Program-made: the position numbers and the translations under genes
From: an uncultured Lachnospiraceae bacterium
GTDB lineage: Bacteria; Bacillota; Clostridia; Lachnospirales; Lachnospiraceae
DNA length: 18,527 nucleotides
Direction: 5' to 3'
Assembly: GCA_910579935.1 (NCBI GenBank)
Contig: CAJTVQ010000060.1
Location: forward strand, 1 to 18,527
The notes under the pieces: generated by a model
What the model was told of the DNA's origin: nothing
The model's input: the letters and a program-made list of their open reading frames with translations, nothing else
Database searches by the model: none
Shown: piece by piece, positions 1 to 5,849 of the stretch
Position numbering within the stretch: position 1 is the first letter of the stretch
Layout: every line of letters begins with the position of its first letter

Positions 1-80
1 TTAAGCCATTCTTCCATACTTTCGCCTGCGAGTACCCAAATTCCTATGGCATCAACTTGAAATAGCCGCCTGTGCCGCTG
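1..80 (-). other. Possible partial coding fragment at left edge
   Basis: On the minus strand one frame stays open from just after a TAA at 81-83 to the window edge and looks protein-like (it includes LFQVDAIGIWVLAGESMEEW). The first in-frame ATG is only at 15-17, without a convincing ribosome binding site, so the true gene may be truncated at its 5' end or start elsewhere. I do not recognise the family. It could be the start of a mobile-element gene running off the window, or a decayed fragment. The repeats at 97-157 lie directly upstream of it. Confidence 0.2.
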
Positions 81-96
81 TTAGATTATGATGACT

Positions 97-123
97 TTTA
101 CCCCTCTTTACCCCATTTACCCC
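97..123. repeat. Three direct repeats of TTTACCCC
   Basis: TTTACCCC occurs at 97-104, 107-114 and 116-123, with start-to-start spacing of 10 and 9 bp, about one helical turn. This phasing suits cooperative protein binding on one DNA face, as for iterons or recombinase arm sites. The role is inferred only from the layout. Confidence 0.55.
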
Positions 124-128
124 ACCCA

Positions 129-157
129 ATTCGACATTCGACAAACGGGATTCGACA
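129..157. repeat. Three direct repeats of ATTCGACA
   Basis: ATTCGACA occurs at 129-136, 136-143 and 150-157, so the starts are 7 and 14 bp apart. It follows directly after the TTTACCCC array. Two different octamer arrays side by side suggest a protein-binding region such as a replication iteron, integrase arm site or operator, but no protein in the window can be assigned to it. Confidence 0.55.
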
Positions 158-169
158 AAATTTCCTTGC

Positions 170-193
170 TTTTATGCGGAATCCGGCATAAAA
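170..193. repeat. Palindrome TTTTATGC-N8-GCATAAAA
   Basis: Perfect 8-bp arms at 170-177 and 186-193 surround an 8-nt centre. It lies about 28 bp upstream of the antisense-RNA promoter. No T-tract follows on either strand, so it is not a terminator. An operator or recombinase site is more likely. Confidence 0.5.
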
Positions 194-220
194 TGATTTC
201 AGCGGAACGCTCCGCAGCGT

Positions 221-249
221 TTGACAGATGCGGGGGAATCTGCTACAAT
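221..249 (+). promoter_or_regulatory. Sigma-A promoter of the antisense antitoxin RNA
   Basis: A perfect -35 TTGACA (221-226), a 17-nt spacer and a near-consensus -10 TACAAT (244-249) predict a start near 256. This is the strongest promoter seen in the window, as expected for a type I antitoxin that must outnumber its target mRNA. Confidence 0.85.
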
Positions 250-255
250 AAAAGC

Positions 256-350
256 ACAAAAGGGAATACTGCCGATAGACGGTCAGTTCTGAAAGTTAGT
301 TACAAAAACAGTAACCGCGTTCCTCGACCAAAGGGCGGTTACTTTTTTGT
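256..350 (+). ncRNA. Predicted antisense antitoxin RNA of a type I toxin-antitoxin pair
   Basis: A transcript of about 95 nt is predicted from the consensus promoter at 221-249 to the hairpin plus T-run ending near 350. It has no credible ORF. Its 3' part (about 305-350) is complementary to the 3' end of the toxin mRNA, including the toxin stop codon and the shared terminator stem. That is the architecture of the txpA/RatA and Fst/par loci, where the antisense RNA pairs with the toxin mRNA to block translation or trigger decay. The ends are inferred from promoter and terminator only. Confidence 0.7.
311..350. terminator. Shared bidirectional Rho-independent terminator
   Basis: The stem GTAACCGC (311-318) / GCGGTTAC (335-342) is perfect. 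On the plus strand it is followed by TTTTTTGT (343-350). On the minus strand it is followed by TGTTTTTGT. It therefore ends both the antisense RNA and the toxin mRNA. The toxin stop codon (339-341) lies inside the stem. Confidence 0.8.
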
Positions 351-431
351 GTGATTTATGTAAGCAATCAAGATTGACACGATGATCCCAAGAATCATCA
401 GAACAACCGTCAGCAGTTCATAGTCACTCAT
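339..431 (-). CDS. Holin-like type I toxin peptide (30 aa)
   Basis: This 30-residue peptide begins MSDYELLTVVLMILGIIVSI and ends with a short Asn/His/Thr/Lys/Lys tail. It has an acidic N-terminus, one hydrophobic segment (about residues 6-25) and a basic end. This is the pattern of the 'putative holin-like toxin' family, small membrane peptides of Firmicutes type I toxin-antitoxin loci that damage or depolarise the cell membrane when over-expressed. The ATG at 429-431 has a very strong ribosome binding site (AAAGGGGGG, 6-7 nt upstream). The mRNA should start near 533, leaving about 100 nt of leader with a hairpin that can mask this site. It converges on an antisense RNA from the opposite strand. 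Family assignment is by recognition of the peptide pattern and is supported by the locus layout. Confidence 0.82.
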   Translation of the reverse strand: MSDYELLTVVLMILGIIVSILIAYINHTKK

Positions 432-465
432 CAAGCATCCCCCCTTTCCCGGTTTTACCCGTAGT

Positions 466-485
466 CAGAGGGGCAGTCCCCTCTG
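466..485 (-). promoter_or_regulatory. Leader hairpin in the toxin mRNA
   Basis: CAGAGGGG (466-473) and CCCCTCTG (478-485) form a perfect 8-bp stem with a 4-nt loop in the toxin mRNA leader. The CCCCTCT arm could alternatively pair with the toxin ribosome binding site AGGGGGG. This suggests a structural switch controlling toxin translation, as described for Fst and TxpA-type mRNAs. The switch is inference; the stem is directly visible. Confidence 0.6.
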
Positions 486-539
486 CGTTTGCATCGGAAA
501 ACTGACCGCCTACCCGTTATGGCAGTACCCCATGCGAAT

Positions 540-568
540 ATATTATCAGAAAATGTCGGATGCCACAA
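540..568 (-). promoter_or_regulatory. Promoter of the toxin mRNA
   Basis: Read on the minus strand: -35 TTGTGG (568-563), a 17-nt spacer and -10 TAATAT (545-540), giving a start near 533. The -35 is weaker than that of the antisense RNA, which fits a repressed toxin. Confidence 0.6.
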
Positions 569-604
569 GATGGTTTTCCGGCTTTTTATTTTTCCACTTG
601 CTAA

Positions 605-759
605 GGAACTGTTAAGAAATAAATCTTTACATTTGACTTGTCTGAGTCCGCAAATGCCGCGTTGTCATCAGTCGTCGATGCCCGCATCGACTCCATCTTC
701 CGCCTTGCCTTTGTGAACTCATCCTGCGTCAAAGTGTAAAGTTATTTCTTAACAGTTCC
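605..759. mobile_element. MITE-like element, 155 bp, with TAA target duplication
   Basis: The ends are inverted repeats: GGAACTGTTAAGAAATAA is perfect at both termini. The match continues into CTTTACA-TTTGAC with small indels, giving arms of about 33 bp. TAA flanks both sides (602-604 and 760-762), consistent with a 3-bp target duplication. The interior has a second hairpin, GTCGATG-CCCG-CATCGAC (near 675-692). There is no room for a transposase, so mobilisation must come from a full-length relative elsewhere. On the minus strand a frame of about 43 codons (732-601, TTG start) crosses almost the whole element and ends at a TAG formed with the flanking target base. Confidence 0.8.
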
Positions 760-809
760 TAAATCCCAAATTCAGAGGTAAGCTACGACACCAAGGAAGG
801 AGGGATTGG

Positions 810-1040
810 ATGGGAAGCGATTCAGCATTATACCAATTGATGGGCATCCGCATGAACGGTGTCATGAACGGCATCGTAAGCAGTGACGGGGAATACCAGG
901 CGATTCTCCGAAAATCGGACATATACTCCGGCGAACTGGACAGGACGGAAATGCTGCACCCACAGCCCTTCCGCCCTGTCCCTCTTTCGTTTTTAAATGA
1001 ATATCCATACTTCCAGTTCCGCGTACCTGTTGGATTTTGA
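810..1040 (+). pseudogene. Truncated small protein of unknown function
   Basis: The ATG at 810 has a good ribosome binding site (GGAGGG, 6 nt upstream), and the first ~50 residues (ALYQLMGIRMNGVMNGIV, then an acidic/basic helical stretch to about TEMLHPQ) look like a real small helical protein. The remaining ~25 residues are Pro/Phe-rich, and most are read antisense to the minus-strand remnant that begins at 993, so they are probably not native. I read this as the N-terminal part of a small accessory protein cut off by a deletion junction near 960-990. A second frame at about 770-832 also looks coding (it includes YDTKEGGIGWEAIQHY, then TGA overlapping the start of this ORF) and may be the tail of an upstream gene split by the MITE. 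Function unknown. Confidence 0.35.
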
Positions 1041-1230
1041 CCACTGCGGGTGTTTTTTGAACCATGCCCGCTCGTCATCCGGCGTGGCCGTTATCTTCTT
1101 AAAATAAACGGGGGAACCGGCATCATCCAGTTCCCCGCGGGCATCGGGGCTCAGGCTCAGCAGCCGCTTTCCTAAACCCCATCCGTTTCAATAATCTCGT
1201 CTGCCGGAGGATGTCCACCGATTCCCTTTT
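993..1230 (-). pseudogene. Frameshifted C-terminal remnant of an unknown protein
   Basis: On the minus strand a TAA at 993-995 closes a protein-like frame that includes LSLSPDARGELDDAGSPVYF and DDERAWFKKHPQWSKSNRY. Near 1160-1180 the coding signal appears to move to another frame, with REVSVD-like upstream residues read as RESVDILRQTRLLKRMGF. No start codon or ribosome binding site is visible. I interpret this as the decayed 3' end of a gene, probably from a mobile element. I do not recognise the family. Confidence 0.4.
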
Positions 1231-1298
1231 ATCGTTTGTGTATTATTGGTCTGCTCCCTTTTCGGAAAAGTGTTCCCACTCAATTCTCTGGCACAGCT

Positions 1299-2618
1299 TT
1301 ACAGCTGTACTTCCACAAATATCTCATAAATGGCCCGGATTGCGTTTTCAAAATCGGAATTGGAAACGCCGATGATGATATTCAGTTCGCTGGAACCCTG
1401 ATCGATCATCCGGACATTCACGTTCCGATGCGCCAGCGAAGAGAAAATCCGTCCCGCCGTTCCCCTTGTGGACTTCATGCCCCGTCCTACCACCGCAACA
1501 AGCGCCAGGTCTGATTCGATTTCAATGGTATCCGGGTCCGCCAGCCTGTGGATGGCTGCCGCCACTTTCTGCTCCTTATCCATGAATTCGTCCTGATGCA
1601 CAAATACGGTCATCGTATCAATTCCGGAAGGCACATGCTCAAAGGAAATCCCGTAATCCTCAAATGCCTGAAGCACTTTTCTTCCGAAACCGATTTCCGA
1701 ATTCATCTTATCCTTTTCGATATTCACCGAACAGAAGCCTTTTTTTCCGGCAATACCCGTAATGACATATTTGGATTTCTGGCAGGTGCTTTCCACAATC
1801 CACGTACCTTCATCTGTGGGCGCATTGGTATTTCGGATATTGATCGGAATCCCTTCCCTCCGGACAGGGAAAATCGCATCCTCATGAAATACGGTAGCTC
1901 CCATATAAGAAAGTTCTCTCAGTTCCCGGTAAGTAATCGTTTCAATGACCGGCGGATTTTCTATAATGCGCGGATCAGCCACTAACAATCCCGACACATC
2001 GGTCCAGTTTTCATACACATCCGCTTTCACCGCCCTTGCCACGATAGAGCCGGTGATATCGGAACCGCCTCTGGAAAAAGTCTTTACCCTTCCGTCTTCA
2101 TAGGCGCCGTAAAATCCGGGAATGACTGCCTTCTCCACCTTTGACAGACGCCGGGCAAGAATCTCGTTTGTCTTTTCCGCCGCAAATTCCCCGTTTTCTT
2201 CAAAAACAATTACGGAAGCCGCATCAATAAATTCAAAACCGAGATAATTCGCCATGATAATGCCGTTCAGGTATTCGCCCCGGGACGCCGCGTAGTCTGC
2301 TCCCGCCCTTCCCTTGAAATTTTTTTCAATGGCTTTGAATTCCTCATCCAGCGAAAGCTCCAGTTTCAGTCCCGTAATGATTTCCTGGTAACGCGCCTTG
2401 ATTGCCTTTAAATCGGCCTTAAAATCTTCTCCGGCTGCGGCTCTGTCATAGCAGGCATAAAGCATATCCGTTACTTTGGTATCCTTGCCGTCGCGTTTGC
2501 CCGGCGCGGAAGGGACTACGTATCTGCGTTCCGTATCCCTGCGGATGATATCTCCTACTTTCTTAAACTGTTCGGCGCTGGCAAGGGAACTGCCGCCGAA
2601 TTTCACCACTTTTTTCAT
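1299..2618 (-). CDS. lysC: Aspartate kinase
   Basis: Phosphorylates L-aspartate with ATP to 4-aspartyl phosphate, the committed step toward lysine, threonine and methionine, in the cytoplasm. At 439 residues it has the normal length for a monofunctional enzyme. The amino-acid kinase signature KFGGSS is at residues 6-11. The catalytic/nucleotide region includes FSRGGSDITG, then WTDVSGLL and ADPR. Two C-terminal ACT domains (about residues 280-439, including GIAGKKGFCSVNI and the GMKSTRGTAGRIFSSL region) imply feedback inhibition by an end product. It is the last gene of the operon, 5 bp after the mutase-like gene. Its ribosome binding site (GGAGGAGG) lies inside the 3' end of that gene, suggesting translational coupling. 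The identity of the inhibitor (Thr or Lys) cannot be read from the sequence. No clear terminator follows. Confidence 0.95.
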   Translation of the reverse strand: MKKVVKFGGSSLASAEQFKKVGDIIRRDTERRYVVPSAPGKRDGKDTKVTDMLYACYDRAAAGEDFKADLKAIKARYQEIITGLKLELSLDEEFKAIEKNFKGRAGADYAASRGEYLNGIIMANYLGFEFIDAASVIVFEENGEFAAEKTNEILARRLSKVEKAVIPGFYGAYEDGRVKTFSRGGSDITGSIVARAVKADVYENWTDVSGLLVADPRIIENPPVIETITYRELRELSYMGATVFHEDAIFPVRREGIPINIRNTNAPTDEGTWIVESTCQKSKYVITGIAGKKGFCSVNIEKDKMNSEIGFGRKVLQAFEDYGISFEHVPSGIDTMTVFVHQDEFMDKEQKVAAAIHRLADPDTIEIESDLALVAVVGRGMKSTRGTAGRIFSSLAHRNVNVRMIDQGSSELNIIIGVSNSDFENAIRAIYEIFVEVQL

Positions 2619-2623
2619 ACTGA

Positions 2624-3832
2624 CTAATCCTCCTCCTGGAACAAATGCTCTATTATCTTATGCCCCTCGGCAATATAATTGCCGCTTTCACGGGCCGCCG
2701 CTTCATTATAATCCCATTCCTCCGACAAGGGCGACGTACTGTCGTACAGCATATAAGGCACACAGTCGGCCGTATGGGTCCTCACACGGATCGGTGTCGG
2801 ATGATCCGGCAGTACCAGCAGCCGGTAATCCACATGCCCTGCATCCAGTTTTTCCGTCAACGGCTTCAAAACCCGGCTGTCCAAATATTCGATCGCCTGT
2901 ACTTTCTTCTCCACACTACCCTGATGTCCCATTTCATCCGGAGCCTCCACATGGATATAGGCAAAATCATAACCGTCTTCCAAAACCGCTTTTAACGCCG
3001 CCTCCGTCTTTCCCTCATAATTGGTATGCAGCCCGCCGTTTGCACCTTCTACAAGACTGATGCCCATCCCCGCACCTGCCGCAATCCCTTTCAGCAGATC
3101 CACCGCCGATACCATCATACCCCTTTTTCCTGTTTTTTCTTCAAAAGAAGTAAGTCCGGGCTTTGTTCCCGCTCCCCAGAACCAGCAGCAGTTGGCAGGG
3201 TTTAATCCCTGTTTCTTCCGTTCCACGTTAATCGGATGATTCACCAAAATCTCATAGCTTCTTTCCATCATCCGGCGCAGGTTTTCATCTTCCGGAAGGT
3301 ACGGTCCGATTTTCTGCGTCAGTACGTCATGGGGCTGTGCCAGTTCCACTACCTGCCCCTTCTCCCAGATGAGACAGTGTCTGTAACTGGTTCCCACATA
3401 AAATTTATAAATATCCGTTTCCAGCTCTTTCCTGACCGCTTCCAACAGGACGGCGCAGTCTTCCGTACTGATTTCACCGGAGCTGTGGTCGATGATCGTC
3501 TGTTCCCCGAAAGGCACATCCTCTTCGGAAATCGTTACGATGTTACAGCGCAGGGCAATATCCGTATCCTTCATTGGTACGCCTATGCTGAGCGCTTCCA
3601 GCGGAGAACGTCCCGAATAATAAATCTTCGGGTCATAGCCCAGCACCGACAGGTTCGCCGTATCGGACCCCGGTTTCATACCCTCCGGTATGGTATGCAC
3701 CATCCCGATTTCCGACTTTTTACTCAAAGCATTCATCACCGGTGTGCAGGCATATGCAAGAGGCGTCTGATTCCCCAGCGCTTCTATGGGCTCGTCTGCC
3801 ATGCCGTCGCCCAATACAATTATATATTTCAT
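2624..3832 (-). CDS. ApgM-type phosphoglycerate mutase-like protein; candidate homoserine kinase
   Basis: A 402-residue alkaline-phosphatase-superfamily protein of the archaeal cofactor-independent phosphoglycerate mutase type. It carries LGDGMADEP (metal ligand Asp9), GSDTANLSVLGYDP (nucleophile Ser56), RSPLEAL, HVEAPDEMGHQG and LPDHPTP...THT, all as in active members. I chose the ATG at 3832 rather than the longer frame to 3910: AGGAG lies just upstream of it, homologues begin MKYIIVLGDG, and this leaves a 44-bp gap after hom. Placed between homoserine dehydrogenase and aspartate kinase, it matches the subgroup known as 'proposed homoserine kinase' (TIGR02535), thought to phosphorylate homoserine in species without GHMP-type ThrB. 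A glycolytic mutase is the alternative. Fold is near certain; substrate is inferred from context. Confidence 0.9.
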   Translation of the reverse strand: MKYIIVLGDGMADEPIEALGNQTPLAYACTPVMNALSKKSEIGMVHTIPEGMKPGSDTANLSVLGYDPKIYYSGRSPLEALSIGVPMKDTDIALRCNIVTISEEDVPFGEQTIIDHSSGEISTEDCAVLLEAVRKELETDIYKFYVGTSYRHCLIWEKGQVVELAQPHDVLTQKIGPYLPEDENLRRMMERSYEILVNHPINVERKKQGLNPANCCWFWGAGTKPGLTSFEEKTGKRGMMVSAVDLLKGIAAGAGMGISLVEGANGGLHTNYEGKTEAALKAVLEDGYDFAYIHVEAPDEMGHQGSVEKKVQAIEYLDSRVLKPLTEKLDAGHVDYRLLVLPDHPTPIRVRTHTADCVPYMLYDSTSPLSEEWDYNEAAARESGNYIAEGHKIIEHLFQEED

Positions 3833-3876
3833 CATTCTCCTCATTTCTGCGTTGCTTTTCGCGCATCTCCTATTTC

Positions 3877-5085
3877 TTAACCTTCCACACGGATTCTGTT
3901 CAGCACGCATCCCAACCGTTCCGCTTTTTCCGCAAATTCCTTTTCGCTCATTTCTTCCGTAACAAAGGCATATTCTCCTTTTACATCCGCCACGACTACC
4001 CGTGTCATCCCGAAGACATCCACCGCTTTCCGCTCCAGTTCGGCCTTGGTACGCACAAAAAACCTGTGCCGGATATCATCCACCGCAGTCTGCTTCACAT
4101 CCTCGTCATCCCAAAAGCACATAATCGTCTTGCCGATATGTCTTGCACAGTCTACCACATCGGAAACCACCGCGCTCGCCGTAGGCAGTTTGCCCGCGCC
4201 GCGCCCGTAATACATGGAATCCCCCAGCATATTGCCATGCACAAAGACCGCGTTGAATACTCCGTTCACACCGTGCAGCGGATGGCTTACTGGAATCATG
4301 AACGGCGCTACCATGGCATAGAAACTGCCGTCTTCGCTCTCCCTGCTCATCGCCAGCAGCTTGATGGAGCGCCCCAGCGCCTTTGCATAAACAAAATCGG
4401 CGGTTGTTATTTTCGTAATCCCTTCCGTATAAATATCTTCGTATTTTACGTTCTTTCCGGTCATCAGCGATGAAAGAATCGCGATTTTGCGGCAGGCGTC
4501 ATAACCTTCCACATCCGCTTCCGGATTGCGCTCCGCATAACCTTTTTCCTGCGCCTCTTTCAATACTTCTTCAAAATCGGCTCCCTCTGCCGCCATTTTC
4601 GAAAGAATATAGTTGGTCGTCCCGTTCAGGATACCGGTTATGGCATCGATCTTCTCTGCCGTCAGCGAATAATTGATCGGACGGATAATCGGAATTCCGC
4701 CGCCCACACTGGCCTCAAACAGATAGTTGCACTTATGTTCCCTTGCAATGCGCAAAAGTTCCGGTCCGTGATTCGCCACCAGTTCCTTGTTGGAAGTACA
4801 TACGCTCTTGCCCTTCTCAAGCGCCTGTCTGGAAAAATCATAAGCCGGCTTAATGCCTCCCATGGTTTCACATACGATCGCCACCTCCGGATCATCCAGA
4901 ATGATGTTCACGTCATGCACCACCTTAGACTCATAAGGGTCTCCCGGAAAATCCCTTAAATCAAGGATGTATTTCACATTCAGTTCTTCTCCCGATTTCT
5001 TGTTGATTTCCGCTTTATTCTTTTCAATTACCTCCACTACGCCGCTTCCTACGGTACCGTATCCTAATACTGCTACATTTATCAT
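3877..5085 (-). CDS. hom: Homoserine dehydrogenase
   Basis: Reduces aspartate-4-semialdehyde to homoserine with NAD(P)H, the branch point to threonine and methionine, in the cytoplasm. The Rossmann motif GYGTVGSG is at residues 8-15. The catalytic core shows GGGIPIIRPI, GILNGTTNYIL and AQEKGYAERNPEADVEGYDA, all family signatures. The C-terminal ~65 residues (from about RFFVRTKAEL) look like a shortened ACT-type regulatory region, so feedback by threonine is plausible. At 402 residues it is slightly short for the ACT-bearing class. The start is supported by GGAGG, 6 nt before the ATG. It follows the HTH-ACT gene by 98 bp containing a strong inverted repeat and precedes the mutase-like gene. 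Confidence 0.95.
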   Translation of the reverse strand: MINVAVLGYGTVGSGVVEVIEKNKAEINKKSGEELNVKYILDLRDFPGDPYESKVVHDVNIILDDPEVAIVCETMGGIKPAYDFSRQALEKGKSVCTSNKELVANHGPELLRIAREHKCNYLFEASVGGGIPIIRPINYSLTAEKIDAITGILNGTTNYILSKMAAEGADFEEVLKEAQEKGYAERNPEADVEGYDACRKIAILSSLMTGKNVKYEDIYTEGITKITTADFVYAKALGRSIKLLAMSRESEDGSFYAMVAPFMIPVSHPLHGVNGVFNAVFVHGNMLGDSMYYGRGAGKLPTASAVVSDVVDCARHIGKTIMCFWDDEDVKQTAVDDIRHRFFVRTKAELERKAVDVFGMTRVVVADVKGEYAFVTEEMSEKEFAEKAERLGCVLNRIRVEG

Positions 5086-5127
5086 TTTGCTCCTCCATTC
5101 TCCTCACAATCCACTGTATCGGGTCGT

Positions 5128-5150
5128 AAATGCGCAGTTTATGCGCATTT
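5128..5150 (-). promoter_or_regulatory. Inverted repeat between the ACT regulator and hom
   Basis: AAATGCGCA (5128-5136), 5-nt centre, TGCGCATTT (5142-5150): a perfect 9-bp inverted repeat 42 nt before the hom start codon. No T-run follows on either strand, so it is not a terminator. It may be an operator (a second promoter for hom is not obvious), an RNA processing site, or a stabilising hairpin. Confidence 0.6.
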
Positions 5151-5183
5151 CAACTGTGAATAGTAACTCAACTCTGCATTTCT

Positions 5184-5627
5184 TCATTCCTTTGCCAGCA
5201 CCTTTACATAATGTACGCCCCTGTGCGCCTCCAGCGTTTCCAACATCTGCGATACATCCCCCGTAGCGGGAAGCACCTGCACGCTGATGCTTAAAGACGC
5301 TACCCCGTTGATCGGGATACTCTGGTGAATCGTAAGTATGTTGGCGTTAAAATCTGCGATTACTTTCAGCACCTCCGACAATACCCCCGGCTCATCATCC
5401 ATTTGGAGCGTGAGGGTTATCGTGGTTCCCTGCGCACCGTCATGAAACTGGAAAATATCATCCTTGTACTTATAAAAAGAACTGCGGCTGATACCTGCCT
5501 GTTCCGTCGCTTCATGCACACTGGACGCTCTGCCGGTCTCCAGCAGGCGTTTTGCTTCCAGCACCTTTAAGAGCACCTCCGGTATCGCTTTTTTCTTTAC
5601 TACAAAATAACTGCTTGTCGTGTCCAT
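5184..5627 (-). CDS. HTH-ACT domain protein (PheB/UPF0735-like)
   Basis: A 147-residue cytoplasmic protein. The N-terminal half (about residues 12-58, with LEAKRLLETG and EQAGISRSSFYKYKD) resembles a helix-turn-helix DNA-binding segment. The C-terminal half (about 70-145) is an ACT domain, with QMDDEPGVLSEVL as the ligand-loop region. This matches the UPF0735/PheB family, which commonly sits upstream of hom and is thought to sense an amino acid. As first gene of a threonine-branch operon it is a reasonable candidate autoregulator, but direct DNA binding by this family is not established. The ribosome binding site is weak, so the start is chosen by alignment with the usual family N-terminus (YFVV...IPEVLLKVLEAK). 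Confidence 0.9.
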   Translation of the reverse strand: MDTTSSYFVVKKKAIPEVLLKVLEAKRLLETGRASSVHEATEQAGISRSSFYKYKDDIFQFHDGAQGTTITLTLQMDDEPGVLSEVLKVIADFNANILTIHQSIPINGVASLSISVQVLPATGDVSQMLETLEAHRGVHYVKVLAKE

Positions 5628-5762
5628 GCAAACACCCGTATTTCTTTCTTTGCAAAAATTCCTTTTCTCTTTCTTTATTGGAAAACAAATGGTGTCCGCG
5701 TGTTAAATACATTCGTGTGCGACAGTCTTTCATTTGCGGACAGTTGTTTGTCGCCGAAAGAT

Positions 5763-5791
5763 ATTGTAGCATAATACATGGCGTATGGCAA
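5763..5791 (-). promoter_or_regulatory. Promoter of the ACT-hom-mutase-aspartokinase operon
   Basis: Minus strand: -35 TTGCCA (5791-5786), 17-nt spacer, -10 TACAAT (5768-5763), predicted start near 5756. This leaves a leader of about 130 nt before the ACT gene, with a long-range GTCCGC/GCGGAC pairing. No T-box core or leader peptide with Thr/Ile runs is visible. Confidence 0.75.
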
Positions 5792-5849
5792 CTAAAACAT
5801 AAAGGAATTTTTGTGTTCACCACCAAACAATCCAGCCGTCACTATGCCG

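Noticed and set aside
489..716. 75-codon plus-strand frame over the toxin promoter and MITE
   Set aside because: It runs antisense across the toxin leader and into the inverted repeat, with no ribosome binding site or protein-like pattern.
2476..3060. Long plus-strand open frames opposite the mutase and aspartate kinase genes (also 3236-3880, 3742-4473)
   Set aside because: They are antisense shadows of strongly supported genes, Pro/His/Arg-rich, with no ribosome binding sites or recognisable domains.
5628..5756. T-box or amino-acid riboswitch in the 130-nt leader of the threonine operon
   Set aside because: No T-box core sequence, no specifier-loop layout and no terminator/antiterminator pair with a T-run are visible.
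5512..5826. 104-codon minus-strand frame across the ACT-gene leader
   Set aside because: It overlaps the ACT gene in another frame, lacks a ribosome binding site and has shadow-like composition. It has no Thr/Ile run that would make it an attenuator leader peptide.
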